Below are positions 37,840 through 46,230 of a stretch of 64,000 nucleotides of DNA, piece by piece; position 1 is the stretch's first letter; each line of letters opens with the position of its first letter. The DNA is from CAVSSX01 sp963730735 (GTDB lineage Bacteria; Actinomycetota; Acidimicrobiia; Acidimicrobiales; RAAP-2): the NCBI GenBank assembly GCA_963730735.1, contig CAVSSX010000007.1, forward strand, positions 868,001 to 932,000, in the 5' to 3' direction. The position numbers were made by a program, and so were the translations under genes. The notes below the pieces were generated by a model. That model searched no databases. It saw only the letters and a list, made by a program, of their open reading frames with translations, and had not been told where the DNA came from.

Positions 37840-38551
37840 ATGACGGTGGCCGATCTGGATGGTGCCCAACGAGTGCTGGTGGTCGACGACGAACCGTCGA
37901 TCACCGACGCCGTGGCGACGTCGCTGCGCTACGAGGGCTTCGAGGTGGAGGAGGCGAGCACGGGCCGGTCGGCCCTGGCCATCGCCCAGGAGCGGACGCC
38001 GGACCTGATCGTGCTGGACGTGATGCTGCCCGATCTCGACGGGTTGGAGGTCACCCGGCGCCTGCGAGCCGACGGGATCCGGGTCCCGATCCTCTTCCTG
38101 ACCGCTCGCGACGCCGCTCGAGGACAAGATCGCCGGCCTCACCATCGGGGGCGACGACTACGTCACCAAGCCGTTCGCCCTGGCCGAGATCATCGCCCGG
38201 GTCCGGGTGATCATGCGCCGGGCCTACGGCGACGCCGACGACGACGGCACGTTGCGCTTCGCCGACGTCGAGATGGACGAACGGGCCCACGAGGTTCGAC
38301 GGGCCGGGGAGCGCATCCAGTTGACGGCGACCGAGTTCAACCTGCTCCGGTACTTCCTGCTCAACCAGCGCCAGGTGCTGTCGAAGTCCCAGATCCTCGA
38401 CCACGTGTGGCACTACGACTTCGGGGGCGAGGCCAACGTGGTGGAGACCTACGTGAGCTACTTGCGCAAGAAGCTCGAGCGCCACGGGCCGCCGCTAATC
38501 CACACGGTGCGGCTGGTCGGTTACGCCCTGCGAGAGCCCGAAGCCAGCTAG
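37840..38551 (+). CDS. OmpR-family response regulator, one frameshift
   Basis: Receiver domain: acidic pocket VVDDE (Asp16/17), phospho-acceptor in LIVLDVMLPD (Asp60), Thr in LTARD and Lys in TKPF. The winged-helix DNA-binding domain is LTATEFNLLRYFLLNQRQVLSKSQILDHVW...VSYLRKKLE..LIHTVRLVGYAL. One extra base at about 38115-38117, beside CTCGAG, shifts the frame in the middle (DAARGQDR where DAVEDKIAG is expected). Corrected length is about 236 aa. ATG 37840 follows GGGAGG. The histidine kinase gene starts 3 bp after the stop. Confidence 0.9.
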
Positions 38552-38554
38552 CTG

Positions 38555-40048
38555 GTGTCGCTCCGGACCCGCCTCCTGCTGGCCGTCGGCGTGGTGGCGT
38601 TCGTCGCCCTCGTCGTGGCCGACGTGGTCACCTACTCGTCCCTCCACAATTTCCTCTCCGGCCGGATCGACCAGACCCTTGAGCAGACCCTGCAGTCGAC
38701 CTCGCCGCCCGTCGGCGACGGGGACCACGGCCCAGCGGACCAGGGCGGGGGAGCGACGCCGTCGCCGGACGACGGGACCGGGGGCACCGAGCTGCCAGCG
38801 AACCTTCCGTCCGAGGCTCCCGGGACCTTCGTCGAGATCCGGTCGGCCGACGGGACGGTCCTGCACACGGTGACGGCCCACGAAGCCGGCGACAAGCAGT
38901 ACTCCCCGGCGCTGCCGACCCACATCACGGTGCCGGCCGGATCGGACGGGCACCCGGGGACGGTGCTCTTCACGACGTCCTCCACGGTCGCCGGCGGCCC
39001 GCAGTTCCGGGTGCTGGCGGCGAGTACGTCGAACGGCATGCAGGTGATCTTCGGGCTGCCGCTCGACTCCGTCGATGCCACGCTGCAGCGACTGCTGCTG
39101 GTCGAACTGGTCGTCACACTGGCCGCGCTGGCGGCGGCCATCGCCCTCGGCTGGTGGCTGGTCCGGGTGGGCCTGCGGCCGCTGGTCGACGTCGAGGTGA
39201 CGGCCGAGGCCATCGCCGAAGGGGAGCTGGACCGGCGGATCCCGGGCGAGGAACATCGCACCGAGGTCGGCCGCCTGGCCCGCGTCCTCAACCTGATGCT
39301 GGCCCGCATAGAGCGGGCGTTCGCCGAACGCGACGCCACCGAAGCCGAGCTGCGGGCGTCCGAGGAGCGGTTGCGGCGCTTCGTGGCCGACGCCTCCCAC
39401 GAACTGCGCACCCCGCTCGCCGCCGTGTCGGCCTACGCCGAGCTCTTCACCCGGGGCGCCAACAACCGGCCCGAGGACCTCGAGCGGGTCATGGCGGGCA
39501 TCCGGGGGGAGAGCGCCCGCATGGCCCGGTTGGTCGAGGACCTCCTCCTGCTGGCCCGGCTCGACGAGGGGCAGGTGCTCGACGTGGGCCCGGTGGAGTT
39601 GGTCGGCTTGGCCGCCGAGGCCCGCGACGCCGCCCAGACCGTCGGTCCGGAGTGGCCGGTGCGACTCGTGGCCCTCGAGCCGGTGGAGGTCGCCGGCGAC
39701 CGCCACCGGCTGCGCCAGGTCCTGGACAACCTGCTGACCAACGTGCGGGCCCACACCCCGTCGGGGACCGCCACCACCATCTCGGTGGGCGACGAGTCCG
39801 GTGCCGCCGTGATCGAGGTCGCCGACGACGGACCGGGGCTCGATCCCGAACAGGCGGCGAAGGCGTTCGAGCGCTTCTACCGGGTCGATCCCTCGAGGTC
39901 GCGCGATCGGGGCGGGGCCGGCCTGGGCCTCTCGATCGTGGCCGCCATCGTCGCCTCGCACGGCGGCACGGTGTCGGCCGGCCGATCGAGCTCGGGCGGT
40001 GCCGTCTTCACCGTCCGGTTGCCGAGGACGATCCCGCTCGGGTCATGA
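38555..40048 (+). CDS. Sensor histidine kinase
   Basis: A 497-aa HAMP kinase. TM1 is at about 8-27, then an extracytoplasmic sensor domain of about 150 residues with a Gly/Pro-rich insert, TM2 at 181-203 and HAMP at 204-256. The HisKA domain has the phospho-acceptor in FVADASHELRTP (His282). HATPase_c follows with DNLLTNVRAHT, the G1 box DDGPGLDP and GAGLGLSIV. It would phosphorylate the adjacent regulator. The start is GTG 38555. The signal is unknown; the 3' end overlaps the convergent GtrA gene by 6 bp. Confidence 0.92.
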   Translation: MSLRTRLLLAVGVVAFVALVVADVVTYSSLHNFLSGRIDQTLEQTLQSTSPPVGDGDHGPADQGGGATPSPDDGTGGTELPANLPSEAPGTFVEIRSADGTVLHTVTAHEAGDKQYSPALPTHITVPAGSDGHPGTVLFTTSSTVAGGPQFRVLAASTSNGMQVIFGLPLDSVDATLQRLLLVELVVTLAALAAAIALGWWLVRVGLRPLVDVEVTAEAIAEGELDRRIPGEEHRTEVGRLARVLNLMLARIERAFAERDATEAELRASEERLRRFVADASHELRTPLAAVSAYAELFTRGANNRPEDLERVMAGIRGESARMARLVEDLLLLARLDEGQVLDVGPVELVGLAAEARDAAQTVGPEWPVRLVALEPVEVAGDRHRLRQVLDNLLTNVRAHTPSGTATTISVGDESGAAVIEVADDGPGLDPEQAAKAFERFYRVDPSRSRDRGGAGLGLSIVAAIVASHGGTVSAGRSSSGGAVFTVRLPRTIPLGS

Positions 40049-40570
40049 CCGCTCGGGGCCCCGGCGTGCCGCCCCGACCAGCTCGCCCGGCGGCTCGGCC
40101 AGCGCCGACGCCGCCGCCGGCCGGAACAGGACCCGGTCGAGGACCACGAACTGGAGCACCCACAAGGCGCCGTAGGCGGCGACGTTGGCCCCCTCGACGG
40201 CCAGGGTGTGCCAGGTGCGGCTGAGCGATGCCGTGTGGGCCGACGCCACCCGCACGGCCAGCGTGGAGAGCACGAGGCCGGCGAAGGACAGCGTGGCGAA
40301 CGGCACCACCTCCCGGGCGATCGACCGGCGGCCCGGGTAGGCCCAGACCCACCGGCGGTTCAACTCGAACGACGGCACCGTTCCGACGGCCGTGGCGACC
40401 ACGTTGGCCAGCACGGCGCCGACGCCGAGGAGGCCGACCAGGATGCCCAGGACCACGAGGCTGGTGGAGGTGGCCACGCCCGAGACGGCGCCGTAGCGCA
40501 CCAGGGTGGCCAGCCGACCGTGACGCCGGAGGCCGGACCACCGGGCCGACAGGGTGTGGAGCAGGTTCAT
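40043..40570 (-). CDS. GtrA-family membrane protein
   Basis: A 175-aa protein with four transmembrane helices and the GtrA opening LVRYGAVSGVATSTSLVVLGILV (about 23-45) and FELNRRWVW (about 69-77). GtrA proteins move lipid-linked sugars across the membrane or assist polyprenyl-phosphate glycosyltransferases. ATG 40570 gives the usual length. It lies between the kinase and a glycosyltransferase that carries its own GtrA-like domain. Confidence 0.85.
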   Translation of the reverse strand: MNLLHTLSARWSGLRRHGRLATLVRYGAVSGVATSTSLVVLGILVGLLGVGAVLANVVATAVGTVPSFELNRRWVWAYPGRRSIAREVVPFATLSFAGLVLSTLAVRVASAHTASLSRTWHTLAVEGANVAAYGALWVLQFVVLDRVLFRPAAASALAEPPGELVGAARRGPERS

Positions 40571-40716
40571 GGCCCGAGCGTGCGCCACATCGTTGGGCGC
40601 CCCCTGTGCGCCACGTGGTGGGTTCCTGACGATCGGGGCGCTGACATCACAGAAGTCGGGGTGAGCGCGCAGCCGGCGCACAGGTGGCTCTGAGATCCGG
40701 GCCCCACGATCCCTGC

Positions 40717-41947
40717 ATGACCACGACACTCCTCCCGCCCGATGCACCGATCTCGGCTTCTCGGTTGGCCGATGTCGAGGTGGTGCTGCCGGTGTACAAC
40801 GAGGCGGCGGCCCTCGAGCCCTGCGTCCGACGCCTTCGGCACTTCCTTGACACGTCGTTCCCGTTCCCGGCGACGGTCACCATCGCCGACAACGCCAGCA
40901 CCGACGGGACCTGGGCCATCGCCTCGCAGTTGGCGGCCACCCTGTCCGGCGTCCGGGCCGTCGCGACTCGAGCAGAAGGGTCGCGGACGGGCCCTGCGCA
41001 CCGTCTGGTCCGCCAGTACGGCCGACATCGTGGCCTACATGGATGTGGATCTCTCGACCGACCTCGATGGCCTGCTGCCGCTGGTGGCCCCGTTGGTGTC
41101 GGGGCATAGCGACCTGGCCATCGGGTCCCGGCTGGCCCGGGGGGCCCGGGTCGTGCGTGGTCCGAAGCGGGAGCTGATCTCGCGTTGCTACAACCTGCTC
41201 GTCCACGCCGTCCTGCACAACGGCTTCACCGACGCCCAGTGCGGGTTCAAGGCCATGCGCCGGAGTGCCGCCGCCGAACTGCTGCCGCTGGTGGCCGACA
41301 ACGAGTGGTTCTTCGACACCGAGCTACTGGTCCTGGCCGAACGCAACGGCTTGCGGATCTACGAGGTCCCGGTGGACTGGGTCGACGACCCCCACTCGAG
41401 CGTCCATCTCGCCCGGACGGCGCTCGACGACCTTCGTGGTGTATGGCGCCTGCTCCGCGGGTTCCTGGCCGGCCGAGGTCGGACCGAGGGCCCGGCGTCG
41501 AGGTCGGCCCAGGTCGAGGTGGACGAGCTGGCTCGTTTCGCTGGGGTCGGCCTGGTGTCTACGGTCGTCTATGCGGCCCTGTTCCTGCTCCTCCGACCGG
41601 TCGCCGGCCTGCTCGGCGCCAACGCCCTGGCCCTGCTCGTGTGCACGCTCGGCAACACGGTGGCCCACGGCCGGGTGACCTTCGCCGGGCGGGGCGTCGC
41701 CGGGTGGCGGGGCCAGCTGGCCGGGAGTGCCGTGGTGGTCGTCACCACCCTGGCCCTCACGACCCTCGCCCTGTGGTGCAGCGTGGCCCTGGCTCCCGGC
41801 TCGGTCGTGGCCGAAGTGCTGGCCATCGTCGCCGGCACCGCCGTGGCCGCCCTCGTCCGTTTCGTCGTCCTCAAGGCCTGGGTCTTCCGGACCCACGCCG
41901 CCGACCACCACCTGCCCGCTGCGGGCGAAGGGAGCGTCCCCCGATGA
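40717..41947 (+). CDS. Family 2 glycosyltransferase fused to a GtrA-like domain, one frameshift
   Basis: The N-terminal GT-A domain (about 1-250) has VEVVLPVYNEAAAL, DNASTDGTW, the DxD in AYMDVDLSTDL and GFTDAQCGFKAMRR, the pattern of polyprenol-phosphate glycosyltransferases (dolichol-phosphate mannosyltransferase type). The C-terminal part (about 265-400) has four helices of GtrA type. The frame breaks at about 40962-40965, where one extra base precedes ACTCGAG; correcting it restores VRAVRLEQKGRGRALRT. ATG 40717 is used. Its stop overlaps the ATG of the next gene, whose enzyme would use the lipid-linked sugar made here. Confidence 0.88.
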
Positions 41948-44097
41948 CCACCGTCCTGACCCCGCCACCGGCCACCGGGCCCGACGGCGCCCACCCGATG
42001 CCGGGCGGTGCCGGGCTCGAACCGGCCGGCCCGCCGCCCTCGCGCTGGTACGTCCGCTGGTGGCGGCCCGCCGGGCGCCCCTCGTGGTCCGGGCCGGCCC
42101 GGGCGGCCATCTTCCTCCTGACGGCGGTCCTGTACACCTGGGACCTCGCCCGCATCGGCCTGGGCAACACCTTCTACGCGGCGGCGGTGAAGAGCGGCAC
42201 CGAGAGTTGGAAGGCCTTCTTCTTCGGATCGCTCGACCCGGGCTCGTTCATCACCGTCGACAAGCCGCCGGCCTCGCTCTGGGTAATGGAGCTCTCCGGG
42301 CGGATCTTCGGCTTCTCCTCGCTCAGCATGTTGCTACCCGAGGCCCTGGCCGGCCTGGTGTCGGTGATGGTCCTGTACCACGTCGTCCGGCGTTGGCAGG
42401 GGGAGGTGGCGGCGGTGCTGGCGTCGTTGGCCCTGGCCCTGACCCCGGTGGCCGTCGTGATCTTCCGATACAACGACCCCGACGCCTTCCTGACCCTCCT
42501 GCTGGTGCTGGCCGGCTGGGCCCTGTGGTCGGCGCTCGAGACGGCCCGGACCAGCCGCCTGGTCCTCTCCGGGGCGCTGGTCGGCCTGGCCTTTTTGACC
42601 AAGACCCTCGACGCCTTCATCGTGCTGCCGGCCTTCGCCCTCGTCTACCTGTGGTGTGGGCAGCCCCGGCTCCGCCGACGGGTGGGCCAGTTGGCCTGGG
42701 CCGGACTGGCCGTGGTGGTCTCGAGTGGGTGGTGGGTGGCCATCGTCGAGCTGTGGCCGGCCAGCGCCCGCCCGTACATCGGCGGGAGCACCGACAACTC
42801 CGAGTGGAACCTGATCTTCGGGTACAACGGTTTCGCCCGGCTGTTCGGCTCGGGTGGGGCCGCCGGCGGCGGGGGCTCGTCGGGTTCGGCGACGACCTTC
42901 GGGGGCGGCGAGGGCATCCTTAGGATGTTCAACGACGCCCTGGGCGGACAGATCTCCTGGTTGCTGCCGATCGGCCTGGCCGGGCTGGTGGGCGGTCTGT
43001 GGCTGACCCGTCGCCAGGGCCGGGCCAGCCTGACGAGGGCCGGCTACGTCCTCTTCGGGGGCTGGCTGGTGATGTTCATGGCCGTGTACGACGACGCCAA
43101 GGGCATCTTCCACCCCTACTACACGGTGGTGCTGGCCCCGGCCGTGGCCGCCCTGGCCGGTGGGGGTGCCGTCGGGCTGTGGCGGCTCGGCCAACGGTCC
43201 CGGTGGTGGGTGCCGGTCCTCCCGGTGGCCATCGTCGGCACGGCCGTGTGGGCCGACGTGCTCCTCGGACGGAGCGCCGACTACTACCCCTGGCTCGGCA
43301 CGATCGTGGTGGTCACGGCCTCGCTGGCCTCGCTGGTCCTGCTCCTGATCCAGCTCCGGGTGGTCCGACTGCGGGCCCTCGGCATCGTCGCCGGGGTCGT
43401 CGCCGCTGCGTCGTTGCTCGCCGGTCCCTCGGCCTACGCCCTGACGACCGTCAACTCGACGACCAGCGGGGTGGCCTCGGCCGGCCCCTCCACCACCAGT
43501 CAGGGCGGTGCCGGTGGGCCCGGCGGCGGGTTCGGCATGGGAGGCGCCAACGGTGGCCCTCCGGGCCCGGCCGGCACCACCGCCCGAGGTGGCGGCAGTG
43601 CCACCTCGGGTCGACCCACCGGTGCCCCGCCCTCGGGCTCGGGGCCGGCGCCGGCCACCGGTGCGGCCCGCGGCGGCCTGGCGCCGGGTGCCGGTGCGGG
43701 GGGCGGGATGGGTGGCAGTCAGTCGGTGGCCACCGGTTTGCTCCGCTACCTCGAAGAGCACCAGGGTTCGGCCAAGTACCTGGTCGCCGTGGAAGGCTCC
43801 CAGACGGCGGCGCCCTACATCCTCGAGAGCGGGAAGCCGGTCATCGCCATGGGCGGGTTCACCGGCAGCGATCCCACGCCGACGCTGGCCCAGTTCAAGG
43901 CGCTGGTGGCGGCGGGCGAGGTCCGCTACGTGTATGTGGGCGGCTCCGGAGGGGGCGGCGGCATGGGTGGCTCGGGCACCAGCGCCGTCCTGCAGTGGGT
44001 CGAGCAGCACGGCACCAAGGTGGCCGCCAGCTCCTACGGCTCGACCTCGACCGGCGGCACCCTGTACCTCGTGACGGCGAGCTCGGTCACCTCCTGA
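41944..44097 (+). CDS. GT39-type membrane glycosyltransferase (ArnT/PMT superfamily)
   Basis: A 717-aa protein with about 11-12 transmembrane helices in its first 490 residues. Conserved parts are NTFYAAAVKSGTESWKAFFFGSLDPGSFITVDKPPASLWVMELSGRIFG and HPYYTVVLAPAVAAL. After the membrane part, a Gly/Ser/Pro-rich extracytoplasmic linker (about 505-600) leads to a soluble domain (LLRYLEEHQGSAKYLVAVEGSQTAAPYILESGKPVIAMGGF). It would transfer sugar from polyprenyl phosphate to a wall polymer or protein outside the membrane. ATG 41944 overlaps the preceding stop. The pair resembles Bacillus YkcC-YkcB. Confidence 0.86.
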   Translation: MTTVLTPPPATGPDGAHPMPGGAGLEPAGPPPSRWYVRWWRPAGRPSWSGPARAAIFLLTAVLYTWDLARIGLGNTFYAAAVKSGTESWKAFFFGSLDPGSFITVDKPPASLWVMELSGRIFGFSSLSMLLPEALAGLVSVMVLYHVVRRWQGEVAAVLASLALALTPVAVVIFRYNDPDAFLTLLLVLAGWALWSALETARTSRLVLSGALVGLAFLTKTLDAFIVLPAFALVYLWCGQPRLRRRVGQLAWAGLAVVVSSGWWVAIVELWPASARPYIGGSTDNSEWNLIFGYNGFARLFGSGGAAGGGGSSGSATTFGGGEGILRMFNDALGGQISWLLPIGLAGLVGGLWLTRRQGRASLTRAGYVLFGGWLVMFMAVYDDAKGIFHPYYTVVLAPAVAALAGGGAVGLWRLGQRSRWWVPVLPVAIVGTAVWADVLLGRSADYYPWLGTIVVVTASLASLVLLLIQLRVVRLRALGIVAGVVAAASLLAGPSAYALTTVNSTTSGVASAGPSTTSQGGAGGPGGGFGMGGANGGPPGPAGTTARGGGSATSGRPTGAPPSGSGPAPATGAARGGLAPGAGAGGGMGGSQSVATGLLRYLEEHQGSAKYLVAVEGSQTAAPYILESGKPVIAMGGFTGSDPTPTLAQFKALVAAGEVRYVYVGGSGGGGGMGGSGTSAVLQWVEQHGTKVAASSYGSTSTGGTLYLVTASSVTS

Positions 44098-44138
44098 GCT
44101 GCTCGCCGAGCGGCACCTGGCCGTGGCGCGCCCGAGAG

Positions 44139-44174
44139 GCGACCGATCGGGGCCCACCGGCCCCGATCGGTCGC
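44139..44174 (+). terminator. 16-bp stem-loop after the glycosyltransferase operon
   Basis: GCGACCGATCGGGGCC at 44139-44154 pairs exactly with its complement at 44159-44174 around the loop CACC. It separates the glycosyltransferase operon from the redox module. Confidence 0.75.
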
Positions 44175-44218
44175 GTCGGGCGTCGTGCCTGGCCGAGACC
44201 ACGCAGAAATGAGCGATT

Positions 44219-44234
44219 CACAGCGAACCCACAG
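44219..44234 (+). promoter_or_regulatory. Paired CACAG motif upstream of the redox module
   Basis: CACAG at 44219-44223 and 44230-44234 are direct repeats 11 bp apart in TCACAGCGAACCCACAG. This matches the sequence before the response regulator (37771-37787) at 14 of 17 positions. It lies 45 bp before ATG 44279. Confidence 0.5.
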
Positions 44235-44278
44235 GGGGCGACTACAGAGCTCCTATGTTCACCCGCCAACATGTGTGC

Positions 44279-44611
44279 ATGGCCGAGTACCGAACCCCGC
44301 CCCCCACTGGGGGCGACCACCGCTTCCGGATCCGTCGTCGGGCCCGTTCTCTCACGATCCTGGTCGGCAGCGCCGGCCTGGCCCTGACCGGCCTCTTCGC
44401 CGCGCTGGCCGGTTCCTCCACCGCCGCCTCGTCGACCACGTCGTCGTCCTCGAACACCACGACCACGACCACCACCCCTTCGAGTACCTCGTCGGACGGT
44501 GCCACCTCGAGCGGGGACGGATCGACGTCGAACTCCACCAGCACCACGACCACCACCCAGGCGCCCACCAGCTCGAACAGCCGGGCCAGCGCCACCTCGG
44601 GGGCGTCATGA
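44279..44611 (+). CDS. Small Ser/Thr-rich exported protein next to apbE
   Basis: A 110-aa protein with a basic N-terminus (RFRIRRRARS), one hydrophobic segment (LTILVGSAGLALTGLFAALAG, about 25-45) and then about 65 residues made almost only of Ser, Thr, Gly, Ala and Asn. It ends ASATSGAS. I see no FMN_bind domain, which is what normally occupies this place beside apbE. The terminal SGAS is similar to the S/T-G-A-S/T core flavinylated by ApbE, so it might accept FMN, but this is speculative. The stop overlaps the apbE start (ATGA). ATG 44255 is an alternative start. Confidence 0.6.
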   Translation: MAEYRTPPPTGGDHRFRIRRRARSLTILVGSAGLALTGLFAALAGSSTAASSTTSSSSNTTTTTTTPSSTSSDGATSSGDGSTSNSTSTTTTTQAPTSSNSRASATSGAS

Positions 44612-45567
44612 GCGACCCCTTCGTCGCCGACACCTTCCCCGCCCTGGGCACCACAGCGGTGGTCTGCGTCGCCGATCCGACCGCGGCCGATGCCGCCGTG
44701 ACCATCGTGCGGGCGGCCGTCGACGCCATCGACCGGGCGGCGAGCCGCTTCCGGGCCGACAGCGAGCTCCTGGCCCTCCACGAGCACCCGGGGCGGCCGG
44801 TCGTCGTGTCGCCGCTCCTGTTCTCGGCCATCGAGGACGCCCTCCTGGCCGCGCGCTACACCGGCGGTGCCGTCGACCCGACGGTGGGCCAGGCGATGGA
44901 GATCCTCGGCTACGACCGGGACTTCGCCTCGGTGCCCCGGACCGGTCCCGACGTCCGGGCGACCGTGCAGCGGGTGCCGGGATGGCGGGGTGTCCGGATG
45001 AACCGATCGACCGGCGCGGTCACGCTGCCGGTCGGCGTCCAGCTCGACCTCGGGGCGACGGCCAAGGCCGGCTGCGCCGACCGGGCGGCGTCGGCGGCGT
45101 CGGCGGCGTGCGGATCGGGTGTGCTGGTCAGTCTGGGTGGCGACGTCGCCGTGGCCGGCGCACCGCCGCCCGACGGCTGGGCCATCCGGGTGGCCGACCG
45201 CCACGACGCGCCGCCGGACGCGCCCTCGGTCACCGTGGCCGTCCGCCAGGGCGGGTTGGCGACCTCGGGCACGACCGCCCGCCGGTGGTCCCGGGGCGGC
45301 CGGGAGCTGCACCATCTCCTCGACCCGACGACCGGCCAGCCAGCCGACAGCCCGTGGCGCACCGTCACCGTGGCCGCCGACAGCTGCCTGCGGGCCAACA
45401 CGGCCTCGACGGCGGCCATCATCATGGGCGCCGACGCCCCGGACTGGCTGGACCGCCACGGCCTGTGTGCCCGGCTGGTCGCCCTCGACGGGAGCGTGCT
45501 CGGGGTCGGTGGTTGGCCCTGGGACGCCCTGGCGTGCACCGACGATCGGCTGGGGGTGGTGTCGTGA
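44608..45567 (+). CDS. apbE: FAD:protein FMN transferase (ApbE)
   Basis: Attaches FMN from FAD to Thr/Ser of target proteins. The 319-aa product has the family order: FPALGTTAVV at the N-terminus, DRAASRFRADSELLAL, the GGAVDPTVGQAMEILGYD motif, LDLGATAKAGCADRA, VSLGGDVAVAG and LHHLLDPTTGQPADSPWRTVTV. No lipoprotein signal is visible, so it may act in the cytoplasm or be poorly exported. The ATG overlaps the upstream stop, and the stop overlaps the next GTG. Confidence 0.92.
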   Translation: MSDPFVADTFPALGTTAVVCVADPTAADAAVTIVRAAVDAIDRAASRFRADSELLALHEHPGRPVVVSPLLFSAIEDALLAARYTGGAVDPTVGQAMEILGYDRDFASVPRTGPDVRATVQRVPGWRGVRMNRSTGAVTLPVGVQLDLGATAKAGCADRAASAASAACGSGVLVSLGGDVAVAGAPPPDGWAIRVADRHDAPPDAPSVTVAVRQGGLATSGTTARRWSRGGRELHHLLDPTTGQPADSPWRTVTVAADSCLRANTASTAAIIMGADAPDWLDRHGLCARLVALDGSVLGVGGWPWDALACTDDRLGVVS

Positions 45568-46212
45568 TCGCCCTGGCCACCATGTCGAAGAGCGACTGGT
45601 ACCTGCTGCGGGGGAGCGGGCTGGTGGTCCTGCTCCTGTTCTCCCTGACTGTCGTGCTCGGGGTCGTGGGCGTGCAGCGCTGGTCGTCACCCCGCTGGCC
45701 CCGGGTGCTCACGGCGAACCTGCACCGGAGCGTGGCCCTCCTCGCCGTCTGCTTCCTCGGCGTGCACATCCTGACGGCGGTGCTCGACGAGTGGATCGGG
45801 CTCGGCTGGCTCGACGTCCTGGTGCCCTTCCGGTCGCCCTACCGCCCGCTGTGGGTCGGTCTCGGCACCTTGGCGCTCGACCTCGCGGCTGGCCGTGACC
45901 ATCACCAGCCTTCTCCGCCGCCACCTCAGCCACCGACTGTGGCGGGCGGTGCACTGGGGCGCCTGGCTGCTGTGGCCGCTGGCCGTGGTGCACAGCCTCG
46001 GGGCCGGGTCCGACACCCGCCATGGGTGGGGGCTGGTCGTGGTGGTGGCGTGCGTCGCCGGCGTGGGTGCCGCCGCCATCTGGCGCATCGTGTGGGCGGT
46101 GGTGCCCGCTGCAGGGGCCCGGTCCCCGGGGCCGTCCGGCGTGCCGGTGGTGGCCCAGCGGGCACTGGCGGAGCAGCACCGGGACCTGACCGGCGCCCGA
46201 GGTGCCCGATGA
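45564..46212 (+). CDS. Ferric-reductase-like di-heme membrane protein, one frameshift
   Basis: About 215 aa with five or six transmembrane helices. Two helices carry paired histidines: LHRSVALLAVCFLGVH (13 residues between) and HWGAWLLWPLAVVH (12 residues between), the spacing of the two-heme core of ferric reductases and NADPH oxidases. This gives one heme near each membrane face. One extra base at about 45887 (GCGGCTGG for GCGCTGG) breaks the frame; corrected reading gives LALDLALAVTITSLLRRHL. GTG 45564 overlaps the apbE stop. No FAD/NADH domain is fused, so the next gene probably provides the dehydrogenase. Confidence 0.8.
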
Positions 46213-46230
46213 CGGTGGTCGAGCGCTGCG

